A stretch of 64,000 bases of DNA, taken from Caldilineales bacterium. GTDB lineage: Bacteria; Chloroflexota; Anaerolineae; J102. Under the pieces are notes generated by a model, which ran no database searches, was not told where the DNA came from, and saw only the letters and a list, made by a program, of their open reading frames with translations. Positions 55,513 to 63,670 of the stretch are shown one piece after another. The position numbers and the translations under genes are program-made. The stretch lies in contig JAIBAP010000016.1 of the NCBI GenBank assembly GCA_019695115.1, positions 28,916 through 92,915 of the forward strand. Direction: 5' to 3'. Numbering within the stretch: the first letter of the stretch is position 1; every line of letters begins with the position of its first letter.

Positions 55513-57561
55513 TCAGTCAGGATTGTTGCGGTGAGCGGTGCGGCTGCGTCGCTCTCGCCCCGCCCCCACCGGCGTTGGCTCGGCCGGCGGCAGGATGCCA
55601 TCGAGATGGGGGAAGGTGTCGGAAGCATGGGGCAAGTGCATGGCCGCCACGAATTCGTCCTGAAAAATGGGGTCCATGGCGATCTCGATCGACCGCACCC
55701 AGCGCGAGATCGTGCGGGCTTCCTCGCGTTTGTGGCGGTTGACCAGGGCAATGCGAGCGCCATCGCCGGCGGCATTGCCCACCGCCGTCACCTTCGCCAG
55801 GTCGCAATCGGGGATCAGGCCCAGGATCATGGCATGTTTGGGGTCGATATAGCTGCCAAAGGCCCCGGCCAGGATCACCCGGTCGAACTTCTCCATCCCC
55901 GCCCGCAGCAGCAGCAGCTTGGCCCCGGCATAGAGCGCCGCTTTGGCCAGTTGGATATTGCGCACGTCGCTTTGGGTGACGTAGATCGGTTCGCCGGTGG
56001 TCGTCTGCCGGCCATCGGCCAGCATGTAGCTACCCTTGCGCTCTTTCCAGACGACGCGTTCGCTGGCGCAGTTGGGGTTGAAGCGGCCATCGGGCAGAAT
56101 GATGCCCGTGACCAGCATCTCGGCAATGACCTCGATGATGCCGGAGCCGCAGATACCGGAGGCCAGATGTTTGGGCTGTTCCTCCAGCGGCACATCCGGC
56201 CCCAGCGGCCACTCGTCCGACCATCTCTCCTCGCCGATGACCCGGAAGCGCGGCTCGAGGGTGTCAGGGTCGATGCGCACGCGTTCGACCGCCCCCGGCG
56301 CCGCCCGCATCCCGTAGGTGATCTGCGCCCCCTCGAAGGCCGGGCCGGTGGGGCTGGAGGCGCTGAACATCCAGTCCTTGCCGCCGACGACGATCTCGGC
56401 ATTGGTGCCCACATCCACCGTCAGGCTGATGTCGTCCATCCGGTACGGTTCTTCGGCAATGAGGACGCCGACATTGTCCGCGCCCACATGCCCGGCCTCG
56501 GCCGGCAGCACATGGACATTGGCGCCGGGGTGCAGCCGCAGCCCCAGGTCGCGGGCCTTGAGGTCGAGCGGGTCGCGATTGACCACCGCAAACGGCGACC
56601 CGCCCAACTCCACCGGGTCGCAGTCCAAGAAGATGTGGATCATGGTCGTGTTGCCCACGAACACGGCCTCGTGAATGTCGTTGGAACGGATGCCCGCCGA
56701 TTTGGCCGCCCGCGCCGCCAGGGTGTTGAGGGCGTCGATGATCGACTTGTGCAGTTTGTCCAGTCCGGTGCTGTGCATCATCACATACGAAATCCGGCTC
56801 ATCAGGTCTTCGCCGTAGGCCACCTGCGGATTCATCGTCGATTCGGTGGCCAGCACCTGCCCCGTGCGCAAATCGCACAAGTGCCCCACCACCGTCGTGC
56901 TGCCGATGTCCACCGCCAGCCCATAGACGCCCTCCTCATAGCCCGGCCGCACGTCGATGGCCTCGCGCTCCTGCCACAGCGTGACCGTCACCTTCCATTT
57001 GCCGTCGCGCAGCGCCTTTTGCAGCCGGCGCATAGCCAGGAGGTCGATGGTCTCGGCCTCGACCTGCCACTGTTCCCGCAGCGCGTCCTGCACCCGGCCC
57101 CAATCGCCGCGATGGTCGCCCAACTGGGCTTCATCGACCTTGATGTAGACCTTGCGGATGGCCGGGGCGACCTCGATCACGCGTTCGGTGGCCGATTTGC
57201 GGATGATCTGCTTCTGCGCCCGGCTTTCTTCGGGGACGAAGGCCAGCACATCGTCCTGGACATAGGCCACGCACGAAAGGCGGCAATCCTCGCTGCCCAT
57301 GTTCTGCAGCAGTTCCAGTTCTTCTTTGGTGGGCGGCGAGACATGCCCCTGGCCGGAGATGATGCCGTGTTTTTGGAAAATGCCATCCTCGATGCGGACT
57401 TTGCACTTGCCGCAGGTCAGGCGGCCGCCACAGATGCTCTCAATCTCCACGCCCAGGTTGCGGGCGGCGTCGAGCAGTGAGGTTCCCGGCGCCACGCGCC
57501 CGCGGCGGCCGGAAGGCATGAGGATGACGAGGGGGTCGTGGGGAGGGTGGAGGTCGGACAT
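55513..57561 (-). CDS. ASKHA-domain corrinoid activation protein (RACo/RamA-like)
   Basis: A 682-residue protein. An N-terminal [2Fe-2S] ferredoxin domain has CGGRLTCGKC and a fourth Cys in CRLSCVAYV. The C-terminal ASKHA ATPase region includes YGLAVDIGSTTVVGHL, HEAVFVGNTTMIHIFL, SLTVDVGTNAEIV and VILAGAFGSYIDPKHA. It reductively activates the cobalt of the corrinoid protein in an ATP-dependent manner. The order in the operon is small factor, activator, corrinoid carrier, MetV, MetF. Confidence 0.9.
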   Translation of the reverse strand: MSDLHPPHDPLVILMPSGRRGRVAPGTSLLDAARNLGVEIESICGGRLTCGKCKVRIEDGIFQKHGIISGQGHVSPPTKEELELLQNMGSEDCRLSCVAYVQDDVLAFVPEESRAQKQIIRKSATERVIEVAPAIRKVYIKVDEAQLGDHRGDWGRVQDALREQWQVEAETIDLLAMRRLQKALRDGKWKVTVTLWQEREAIDVRPGYEEGVYGLAVDIGSTTVVGHLCDLRTGQVLATESTMNPQVAYGEDLMSRISYVMMHSTGLDKLHKSIIDALNTLAARAAKSAGIRSNDIHEAVFVGNTTMIHIFLDCDPVELGGSPFAVVNRDPLDLKARDLGLRLHPGANVHVLPAEAGHVGADNVGVLIAEEPYRMDDISLTVDVGTNAEIVVGGKDWMFSASSPTGPAFEGAQITYGMRAAPGAVERVRIDPDTLEPRFRVIGEERWSDEWPLGPDVPLEEQPKHLASGICGSGIIEVIAEMLVTGIILPDGRFNPNCASERVVWKERKGSYMLADGRQTTTGEPIYVTQSDVRNIQLAKAALYAGAKLLLLRAGMEKFDRVILAGAFGSYIDPKHAMILGLIPDCDLAKVTAVGNAAGDGARIALVNRHKREEARTISRWVRSIEIAMDPIFQDEFVAAMHLPHASDTFPHLDGILPPAEPTPVGAGRERRSRTAHRNNPD

Positions 57562-57582
57562 GCGGGGAGGGTGGGGGGAGTT

Positions 57583-57640
57583 GGCTATTGGTTATTGGTT
57601 ATTGCGTGTTGCGTGTTGCGTGTTGCGTGGTGCGTAGAAA
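57583..57640. repeat. TTGGTTATTGGTTATTGCGTGTTGCGTGTTG repeats
   Basis: TTATTGG and GCGTGTT units in tandem, in the gap between the RACo-like and virulence-factor-like genes. Confidence 0.85.
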
Positions 57641-57662
57641 ATGCGCCATCTAGACACGGAAC

Positions 57663-57760
57663 ATTGGTTATTGGCAATTGGTTATTGCGTGTTGCGTGTT
57701 GCGTAGAAACTGCGTCGTCGAAACACGGAACCCGGAACCCGGAACCCGGAACACGGAACA
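57663..57760. repeat. TTGCGTG / GGAACCC tandem repeats
   Basis: TTGCGTG units followed by about five GGAACCC units. This continues the previous block after the sequence ATCTAGACACGGAACA. Confidence 0.8.
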
Positions 57761-57769
57761 CGCCCCTAT

Positions 57770-58066
57770 TCAACTTGCCTTCGCCGTATCGACAGTTTTG
57801 CGCCAGTTGATCTCAGGCATCTGGGCGTCCAGGTCGGCGACGACGGCAGCGACGATGTCCTTGATAGTGCCTTCGGCCTCGATCGGATCACCCCACTTGA
57901 AGGCTTCCATATAGGCGTCGGCGCCGGTCAGCCCCAGGGCCATGGCGGCGCGGTCGACGGCCTCCATGAAGCGGTCGGGCAGAGGGGCGCTGGCGCGTTC
58001 GCGGCCGTCACGGGCGCGCACCTGGGTGGGGATGTCGTACCAGTAGAGGATTTGATAGCTTGGCAT
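57770..58066 (-). CDS. Virulence-factor-family small protein
   Basis: A 98-residue protein of the Pfam virulence-factor family (YQILYWYDIPTQVRARDGRERASAPLPDRFMEAVDRAAMALGLTGADAYMEAFKWG), which in many bacteria precedes RACo-like and MTHFR genes. It ends with VADLDAQMPEINWRKTV. I chose the ATG at 58066. The name virulence factor is historical; the context suggests a role in the corrinoid pathway. Confidence 0.75.
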   Translation of the reverse strand: MPSYQILYWYDIPTQVRARDGRERASAPLPDRFMEAVDRAAMALGLTGADAYMEAFKWGDPIEAEGTIKDIVAAVVADLDAQMPEINWRKTVDTAKAS

Positions 58067-58255
58067 GGTGGTGTGGTGGGTGAATGTCAAAACAAGGCCG
58101 ATTCGTCCTGGCGCAGGTTTGCCAACGCGGGGGGAGGGTAGTATATCACGCGCCTACTGAATCGACGCACCGGCCGGGAACGCAAAGCAAGCCTTGACAA
58201 AACGCCGGGCATCTTGCGGATGTCCGGCGTTCGTCGGTGGTGGAGCGGGCGGTGG

Positions 58256-58576
58256 TTACGACCGCGGCGGGAACTCGCCTTGCAGGGCGATGATGTAGTT
58301 GATGCCCACATAGCCGCTCTTGCTCGCGGCTACATCGACGCCATCTCCCAGTTCGCCCAAGTAGGGCCAGGTGGAGGGATCTTCTTGCACCGGCATCCGT
58401 CCGCGCAGATCGGGCAGGGCGAAGGTCGACTTGCCATCGCCGCCATAGTTGGTGCCCAGGAGCGAGAACAAGGCCGTGTTTTGCGCTATCGAAAGCACCT
58501 GGCCTTCACACAATGCCCACCCGCGGGGGGCGAAGTTGCCGGCGAACATGCGGATTTCAGCAACGTAGGGTTCCAT
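58256..58576 (-). CDS. Compact tail-collar protein 1
   Basis: A 106-residue phage tail collar (MdpB-like) protein. It has the head motif EIRMFAGNFAPRGWALCEGQVLSIAQNTALFSLLGTNYGGDGKSTFALPDLRGRMPV and the end GINYIIALQGEFP. The long variable domain of about 60-80 residues that normally sits between them is reduced to some 20 residues. GGAG precedes the start. One of three tandem paralogues. Confidence 0.85.
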   Translation of the reverse strand: MEPYVAEIRMFAGNFAPRGWALCEGQVLSIAQNTALFSLLGTNYGGDGKSTFALPDLRGRMPVQEDPSTWPYLGELGDGVDVAASKSGYVGINYIIALQGEFPPRS

Positions 58577-58586
58577 GATCGTCTCC

Positions 58587-58907
58587 TCAGGAGGGTGTGG
58601 GGAAGTTGCCCTGCAGGGCGATGATGAAGTTGAGGCCAAGCCAGGACGGGGATGGCTTCTGGCCGTCGGCGGCAGCGGGCATGGCCGTCTGGCCCAGCAT
58701 CAGGCTGCTACCCATGTGGACGGGCGCCCGCCCGCGCAAATCGGGCAGGGCAAAGGTGGTCTCACCGTCGCCGCCATAAGTCGTGCCGACGATCATGAAG
58801 AGCGCTTCATACTCGCTGATCGATAGCAGGCCGCCGTTGCAGAACGCCCAGCCCTGCGGAGCGAAATTGCCGGCAAAGATGCGGATTTCGCCGAGTGTCG
58901 GGTTCAT
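58587..58907 (-). CDS. Compact tail-collar protein 2
   Basis: A 106-residue tail-collar protein, clearly related to its neighbours (EIRIFAGNFAPQGWAFCNGGLLSISEYEALFMIVGTTYGGDGETTFALPDLRGRAPV) and ending LGLNFIIALQGNFPTPS. The middle part is short and different from the other copies. Strong AAGGAG ribosome site. Confidence 0.88.
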   Translation of the reverse strand: MNPTLGEIRIFAGNFAPQGWAFCNGGLLSISEYEALFMIVGTTYGGDGETTFALPDLRGRAPVHMGSSLMLGQTAMPAAADGQKPSPSWLGLNFIIALQGNFPTPS

Positions 58908-58919
58908 GTCGAATGCTCC

Positions 58920-59252
58920 TTACCAGTCGGGTGAGGGGAAGATGCCCTGGAGGGCGATGCAGAAGTTAAGGCCCAGGTAGCCAGGCGCTTCGGCCGGCTG
59001 GCCGCTGCCCAAGCCTGACGACCCGGCCATGGCGCCGAGGGGATTCTGCGCATTGGGATGCACAGCCACGCGGTCGCGCAGGTTGGGCAGGGCGAAGTTA
59101 GTCCGGCCATCACCACCATAGGTCGTGCCCAGGAGTGAGAACAGGGCCTGGTTCTGGCTGATGGGCAGAAGCTGCCCGTTGCACAGCGCCCAGCCCTTGG
59201 GGGCGAAATTGCCGCTGAACAAGCGGATTTCAGCGAGAAAAGGTTCGTTCAT
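58920..59252 (-). CDS. Compact tail-collar protein 3
   Basis: A 110-residue tail-collar protein (EIRLFSGNFAPKGWALCNGQLLPISQNQALFSLLGTTYGGDGRTNFALPNLRDRVAV) with the end YLGLNFCIALQGIFPSPDW. It directly follows MbtH; its AAGGAGG ribosome site is inside the end of the mbtH gene, so the four genes form one unit. Confidence 0.9.
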   Translation of the reverse strand: MNEPFLAEIRLFSGNFAPKGWALCNGQLLPISQNQALFSLLGTTYGGDGRTNFALPNLRDRVAVHPNAQNPLGAMAGSSGLGSGQPAEAPGYLGLNFCIALQGIFPSPDW

Positions 59253-59255
59253 CGT

Positions 59256-59486
59256 TCAGGCGCCTCCTTGTTGCGCCATCTCTTCCATCTTCTTGCGCAG
59301 GCTAAGCGGCCGCATGTCGGTCCATACTTCCTCGATGAAGGCCAGGCACTCCTGCCTGGTTCCAGTCTTGCCGGCGTCGCGCCAGCCGAGCGGCCGCTGG
59401 CGCTCATCAGGCCAGATCGAGTACTGCTCTTCGTGGTTGACAACCACAGCGTAGATGGTGGTGTCTTCTTGTTCGTCCCAGGCCAT
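59256..59486 (-). CDS. MbtH-family protein
   Basis: A 76-residue protein with the full MbtH signature ([48 protein letters not shown]). MbtH proteins assist adenylation domains of nonribosomal peptide synthetases, but no such gene lies in this window. AAGGAG precedes the start. It is the first gene before the three tail-collar genes, an unusual association. Confidence 0.92.
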   Translation of the reverse strand: MAWDEQEDTTIYAVVVNHEEQYSIWPDERQRPLGWRDAGKTGTRQECLAFIEEVWTDMRPLSLRKKMEEMAQQGGA

Positions 59487-59605
59487 GCATTTGTCTCCTT
59501 GAGTGGGGGAATGTGGTGTGTGTTGGCTTGTGGTGAGCCAGGGCAGGCAGTATAGGGGTGGGTTTTTGGCTTGTCAAAACGGCCTGGGCGGGGTAGGATT
59601 TTGGG

Positions 59606-60466
59606 ATGCAACACCTCACCATTGGCCTCATCCAGCAACGCTGGCATCCCGACCCGGACGAACATCGCGCCCGGCTGAGCGAGGACGCCGGCGCCGCCGC
59701 CAACCAGGGCGCGCAGCTCATCTGTCTGCAAGAACTCACCCTCTCGCCCTATTTCGCCACTCGCCCCGGCCTGGATGCCGGCCCCTATGCCGAGACCATC
59801 CCCGCTGGCCCCACCTGCCGCTTCGCCCGCGCCCTGGCCCAGGAGACCGGCGCCTTCATCACCGCCTCGCTGTTCGAGGCGACCGGCCCCGGCTACAACA
59901 CCGCCATCTGCTACGCCCCCACCGGCGACCTGGCCGGGCTGACGCGCAAGCAGCACATCCCCGGCGGCCCCGGCTATCACGAAGACGAGCACTTCCATCC
60001 CGGCGATTCGGATTATCCCGTCCACACCATCGCCGGCATCCCGGCCGCCCTCCCCACCTGCTACGACCAGTGGTTTCCCGAACTGGCCCGCATCTACGGG
60101 CTGCAGGGCGCTCAGTTGATCATCTACCCCACCGCCATCGGCTCCGAGCCGACCGCGCCGGATTTCGACAGCCAGCCGTTGTGGCAGAAAGTCATCGTCG
60201 CCAACGGCATCATGAATAACTGCTTCATGGTGGCTATCAACCGGGTGGGGACTGAGGACGGCGTGACGTTCTATGGCAGCAGCTTCGTCAGCGATCCGTT
60301 GGGGAATGTCCTGGCCCAGGCCCCGCGCCACGACCCTGCCGTGCTCGTGGCCAGGCTGGATTTCGGCCTGCGCCAGCGGTGGGGCGAGCTATTCCCCTTC
60401 TTCCGCCAGCGCCGGCCCGAGACCTATGGGCGCTTGGTGCAACGTCTGCCCGATCAGCCAGGCTGA
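59606..60466 (+). CDS. Carbon-nitrogen hydrolase (N-carbamoylputrescine amidase-like)
   Basis: A 286-residue nitrilase-superfamily enzyme with the Glu-Lys-Cys triad: Glu43 in CLQELTLSPYF, Lys115 in RKQHIPGGPGYHEDEHF, and Cys152 in PTCYDQWFPELAR. YPTAIGSEPTAPDFDSQPLWQKVI is typical of N-carbamoylputrescine amidase in polyamine synthesis. No other polyamine gene is nearby, so related amidases such as beta-ureidopropionase cannot be excluded. Confidence 0.88.
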   Translation: MQHLTIGLIQQRWHPDPDEHRARLSEDAGAAANQGAQLICLQELTLSPYFATRPGLDAGPYAETIPAGPTCRFARALAQETGAFITASLFEATGPGYNTAICYAPTGDLAGLTRKQHIPGGPGYHEDEHFHPGDSDYPVHTIAGIPAALPTCYDQWFPELARIYGLQGAQLIIYPTAIGSEPTAPDFDSQPLWQKVIVANGIMNNCFMVAINRVGTEDGVTFYGSSFVSDPLGNVLAQAPRHDPAVLVARLDFGLRQRWGELFPFFRQRRPETYGRLVQRLPDQPG

Positions 60467-60491
60467 TGAGTTATCCCGCTGGTGCGGCGTT

Positions 60492-60851
60492 TCAGGCGGG
60501 TGCAACTTCCGCCATGAAACCATGAATGGGTGGTTGCACAATCATAACGGGCACATTCACGACCACATCCAGGTACCACCACCACTGCGATGGCGGAACT
60601 CTGTCACGGCGTCGCCAGGATTCAAGGTCGGCAATCTGCTCGATGGAGTTTAGAAACTCGCTTGCCCGGCGCAGCAGTTCCGTATCGGCGCGTTCCAGAC
60701 GCGCTCGTTGTGAATCCGTCAGCTCCCCTTTGATCCTCGCCAGACGGCTACGCACCTGGAAGAGATTGAGATGCTCCATGCCGCTGGCTTCGGGATGGCG
60801 TACACCCGACTCATAGCTAAGCATCAGCTTTTCATTGTCATGGTTTTTCAT
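60492..60851 (-). CDS. Helical protein, second member of an orphan gene pair
   Basis: A 119-residue protein with a predicted long helix (LNLFQVRSRLARIKGELTDSQRARLERADTELLRRASEFLNSIEQIADLESWRRRDRV) and an aromatic-rich end (PPSQWWWYLDVVV). It overlaps the upstream gene by 4 bp. I recognise no family. The small, AT-rich, coupled pair resembles TA or defence gene pairs. Confidence 0.6.
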   Translation of the reverse strand: MKNHDNEKLMLSYESGVRHPEASGMEHLNLFQVRSRLARIKGELTDSQRARLERADTELLRRASEFLNSIEQIADLESWRRRDRVPPSQWWWYLDVVVNVPVMIVQPPIHGFMAEVAPA

Positions 60852-61240
60852 TTCATTAAGTCTCCCAATGTGCTTATAAATTCGAATTCACGCCTGTTCA
60901 GATATTGATCTGGCCATTCTACTATAAAGGCGGTTTCCATAAGTCCATCCAACCCAAACATTACCAGCCATGTGTCGGTATCAAGTGTTGTAACTACGGT
61001 TGGAAAGGATTGAACGCCGAAACGATATAGATAAACACTTGCGGTTGAATCGAACAAGATAGATTTGATAATATCATGATAGTCGTCAAGTGTAGCAGTC
61101 TTAGGAATATGTCCGTGATCTCTTCGTGTTTTGAGGTGCTGAATATCTTTTCCTGGTTTCCAGCGAATCAATGTTCTGACGGCGCGAATTGCAGCTACTA
61201 TCTGCTGTCTTGATGATTCTGGTGTTTCTAGTTTGCTCAT
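60848..61240 (-). CDS. Protein of unknown function, first member of an orphan gene pair
   Basis: A 130-residue soluble protein with basic residues in the first half (RWKPGKDIQHLKTRRDHGHIPKTATLDDYHDIIKSIL) and a hydrophobic second half (VYLYRFGVQSFPTVVTTLDTDTWLVMFGLDGLMETAFIVEWPDQYL). GC is low for the window. I chose the ATG at 61240 over a TTG at 61312. Coupled to the next gene by ATGA. Confidence 0.6.
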   Translation of the reverse strand: MSKLETPESSRQQIVAAIRAVRTLIRWKPGKDIQHLKTRRDHGHIPKTATLDDYHDIIKSILFDSTASVYLYRFGVQSFPTVVTTLDTDTWLVMFGLDGLMETAFIVEWPDQYLNRREFEFISTLGDLMK

Positions 61241-61364
61241 CAAAGTTTGCTCGTCAGTGTTGTGTGCTTTTGGCGATTCTTTTTCGAGCGAATTGTAGCG
61301 CAACAATTTCAATCTGAAAAGAGGTCAGGATGCCTATTGGCAAAGCTGATGCTGGTGGCCGCCT

Positions 61365-61883
61365 TCACCAAAACCGCCACCACGGACGCTGCTTCGCCCA
61401 TAGCCCGCGTCCCCGCCGTTTCGCTCTCTCTTGCAGCCGCGCCAGGTCGCGCTCGCGACCGTGCGGCGGGCCGTAGGCGTCGAGCCGGGCCAGCCCCATC
61501 TCCACCAGCCGGCCGTTCACCCACGTCCCGCCAGCAAAGACATGGCGCAGCAGGCGACCGTACACGTCCTGATCGGCTTCACCCGCTGCTGTTTCCAGCC
61601 GTACGCGCCGGCCCTCCACCAGCCGGGCGTTGGCCGCCTTCGCCTTCTCGGCCCAGGCTGCTTCGGGGCCGCCAAGTTCGGGCGCATCGATGCCCAGATA
61701 GCGCACCTCGCGGCCATCGTTCAGGCGGATGCTGTCGCCATCGATGACGCGGGCGACGAGGGCGCTTTCGGCTGCGAGGCCAAGCCACTGCCGGAGGCGT
61801 GACCAGAAGGCAGGGGCGAGGGAGGGGCGGGTGGACAAGGGCGGTGCGGAGGGCAGGGGGATGGTCGGGCCATTGTACCACAC
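61365..61883 (-). CDS. Thermonuclease (staphylococcal-nuclease) family protein
   Basis: A 172-residue SNase-like protein. The OB-fold domain has ARVIDGDSIRLNDGREVRYLGIDAPELGG, with the metal-binding Asp and Arg, and later ETAAGEADQDVYGRLLRHVFAGGTWVNGRLVEMGLARL with the second Arg. The start is uncertain: a GTG at 61883 gives an N-terminal hydrophobic anchor, while a GTG at 61925 starts within palindrome copy D. It may degrade nucleic acid at the envelope. Confidence 0.82.
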   Translation of the reverse strand: MWYNGPTIPLPSAPPLSTRPSLAPAFWSRLRQWLGLAAESALVARVIDGDSIRLNDGREVRYLGIDAPELGGPEAAWAEKAKAANARLVEGRRVRLETAAGEADQDVYGRLLRHVFAGGTWVNGRLVEMGLARLDAYGPPHGRERDLARLQERAKRRGRGLWAKQRPWWRFW

Positions 61884-61894
61884 CTGAAGTGCTG

Positions 61895-61927
61895 AGGTGC
61901 GACGCACTTCCAAAGTGCGTCGCACCT
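61895..61927. repeat. Dispersed palindrome family 1, copy D
   Basis: AGGTGCGACGCACTT with its inverted half; one base differs from copy B in the centre (TTCC instead of TTGC). It lies just upstream of the thermonuclease gene. Confidence 0.9.
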
Positions 61928-62038
61928 GCCGCCGACCCCGCCGCCTTGCGCCCCGCGCCCCTTCGTGCTACGCTCCAAAAATCACAATCTGGATTGCGCC
62001 GCGCCTGCTCCTGCACAGCTCACCCTGTGGCTGTTCCC

Positions 62039-62419
62039 ATGCTGCCTGCTATCGAAACCAGCCTCCAACGCCATCTCCACGCCCTCGCCGTCGCCATCGG
62101 CAGCCGACCGACCGGCTCGGAGGCCAACCGCCGGGCGGAGGAGTCCTTCTTCGACCCGCCCCCCACCCTGGCCGAGCACATTCGCCGCCTCATGCCCGGC
62201 CATCCGCACCTCACCGAGACCGCACCGTGGCCGCAGGGCGACCACAGCATCTTCTGGCAGCGGGGCGTCCCGGCGGTTGCCATCACTACGGCCGGAGCCT
62301 GGGAACTGGTGGGCAGCATCATCCACAGCGAGAACGACACAGTGGAACGGGTGAGCGCCGCCAGCCTGGCCGAGGTGGTGGCTTTCGTCGCCGACATCCT
62401 GGCGGCAGGCCAACCATGA
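62039..62419 (+). pseudogene. M28 peptidase with large in-frame internal deletion
   Basis: The first 35 residues (ETSLQRHLHALAVAIGSRPTGSEANRRAEES) match the N-terminus of M28-type aminopeptidases, and the last 85 match the C-terminus, with PWPQGDHSIFWQRGVPAVAITT and the zinc-binding IHSENDTVERV. About 200 residues with the main zinc ligands between them are missing. The frame is still open (126 residues), but no catalysis is expected. Its stop overlaps the carbonic anhydrase start as ATGA. Confidence 0.7.
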
Positions 62420-63036
62420 CCACACTCGCCCCTCTTCTAGCCCGGAATCGCGCCTGGGCGACGGCGATGAGCGGGCGCGACCCCGATTTCTTCGCCCGCC
62501 TGGCGCAGCAGCAAAGCCCCAACTATCTGTGGATCGGTTGCTCGGACAGCCGCGTGCCTGCCACCGAGATCGTCGATCTGCTGCCCGGCCAGATTTTCGT
62601 GCACCGCAATGTGGCGAATGTGGTGGTGCACACCGACCTGAACTGCCTGTCGGTGATCCAATATGCGGTCGAGGTGTTGGGCGTGCGGCACATCATCGTC
62701 TGCGGGCATTATGGCTGCGGCGGCGTGCGGGCGGCGCTGGAGCGGCAGCGGCGCGGGCTGATCGATAATTGGCTGCGTCACATCCACGATGTCGAGGCGA
62801 AGCATCGGGCGGAGTTGGCGGCGCTGGGCGGCGAGGCGCAATTCGACCGGCTGTGCGAGTTGAATGTGGTCGAGCAGGCGCTGAACGTGGGCCAAACGAC
62901 CATCGTGCAGGATGCCTGGGGCCGCGGCCAGGATTTGACCATCCACGGTTGGATTTACAGCCTTCAAGACGGGCTGTTGCGCGATTTGGGCGTCAGCATG
63001 GCCAGTGGGCAGGAATGCAAGCAAAGGAGTCGCTAA
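62416..63036 (+). CDS. Beta-class carbonic anhydrase
   Basis: This interconverts CO2 and bicarbonate. The 206 residues include the zinc ligands Cys42 in CSDSRVP (with Asp44 and Arg46), His98 and Cys101 in CGHYGCGGV, and HRNVANVVV. The length is typical of the soluble bacterial form. It overlaps the truncated peptidase gene by 4 bp, so it depends on that remnant for translation coupling. Confidence 0.95.
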   Translation: MTTLAPLLARNRAWATAMSGRDPDFFARLAQQQSPNYLWIGCSDSRVPATEIVDLLPGQIFVHRNVANVVVHTDLNCLSVIQYAVEVLGVRHIIVCGHYGCGGVRAALERQRRGLIDNWLRHIHDVEAKHRAELAALGGEAQFDRLCELNVVEQALNVGQTTIVQDAWGRGQDLTIHGWIYSLQDGLLRDLGVSMASGQECKQRSR

Positions 63037-63037
63037 C

Positions 63038-63670
63038 ATGGGCGCCAAACTCTGCCCCAAGCTCATCCTCGAAGGCACGCGCCTCACTTTCAAGACCGAG
63101 ATCGCCTTCGCGTTAAACGAGCACCCGCGCATCGTCGGCCCGCGCAAGTATCGCTACCATTCGCCGCTGATCTCGGCCGAGTGGTGTTCGTTCACGAATT
63201 ATCCCTGGGGGCGGGGGCCGATCAATTTCGAGCCGCAGGAAGAGGGGCTGGCGATGGAGACCTACGCCACCTGGGCGCGGCTGTTCGAGTTGCAGCGCTA
63301 CTATTCCTGGATCATCGACCGTTTCCATCTTTCCACCCAGGCCTATCAGTTGGCGGCCTACGGCAAGTTCTACGATTTCCGTTGGCTGGAGGAGCGGCTG
63401 GCGCCGTTGGGCTTCCGGCTGGTGTTCTGCACCCGCGCGCCCGACTCGTTCGTCGCTGCCCGGCAGGAGCGGCTGAAGGTCTCCGGCAACCCATCGCAAT
63501 ACGACGACCTCGACCGTTTCGTGCGCGAGCAGGAGCTGCTGCGCCAGCTGGTGCGAGGGTCGATCCTGCCCGCCCTGACGCTGGACATCTCGGACAACGA
63601 TGTGCCCGGCGCGGTCGAACGCATCGCCGACTGGCTGGAGGCGACGGGTGGGTTGTGGATGAACGAATAA
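63038..63670 (+). CDS. P-loop kinase-like protein with altered Walker A
   Basis: A 210-residue protein. The N-terminal LILEGTRLTFKTEIAFAL resembles a Walker A (GxxxxGKT), but the second Gly is replaced by Phe (GTRLTFKT). SWIIDRFHLSTQAYQ resembles the DRx motif of deoxynucleoside or thymidylate kinases, and LVFCTRAPDSFVAARQERLK the lid region. AAAGGAG precedes the start by 8 bases. Function uncertain; a nucleoside kinase-like or sulfotransferase-like activity could be considered. Confidence 0.6.
   Translation: MGAKLCPKLILEGTRLTFKTEIAFALNEHPRIVGPRKYRYHSPLISAEWCSFTNYPWGRGPINFEPQEEGLAMETYATWARLFELQRYYSWIIDRFHLSTQAYQLAAYGKFYDFRWLEERLAPLGFRLVFCTRAPDSFVAARQERLKVSGNPSQYDDLDRFVREQELLRQLVRGSILPALTLDISDNDVPGAVERIADWLEATGGLWMNE

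Noticed and set aside
58256..59252. Tail-collar genes taken as evidence for a prophage
   Set aside because: No capsid, terminase, portal, integrase or lysis genes are present; collar-domain orphans are common outside phages.
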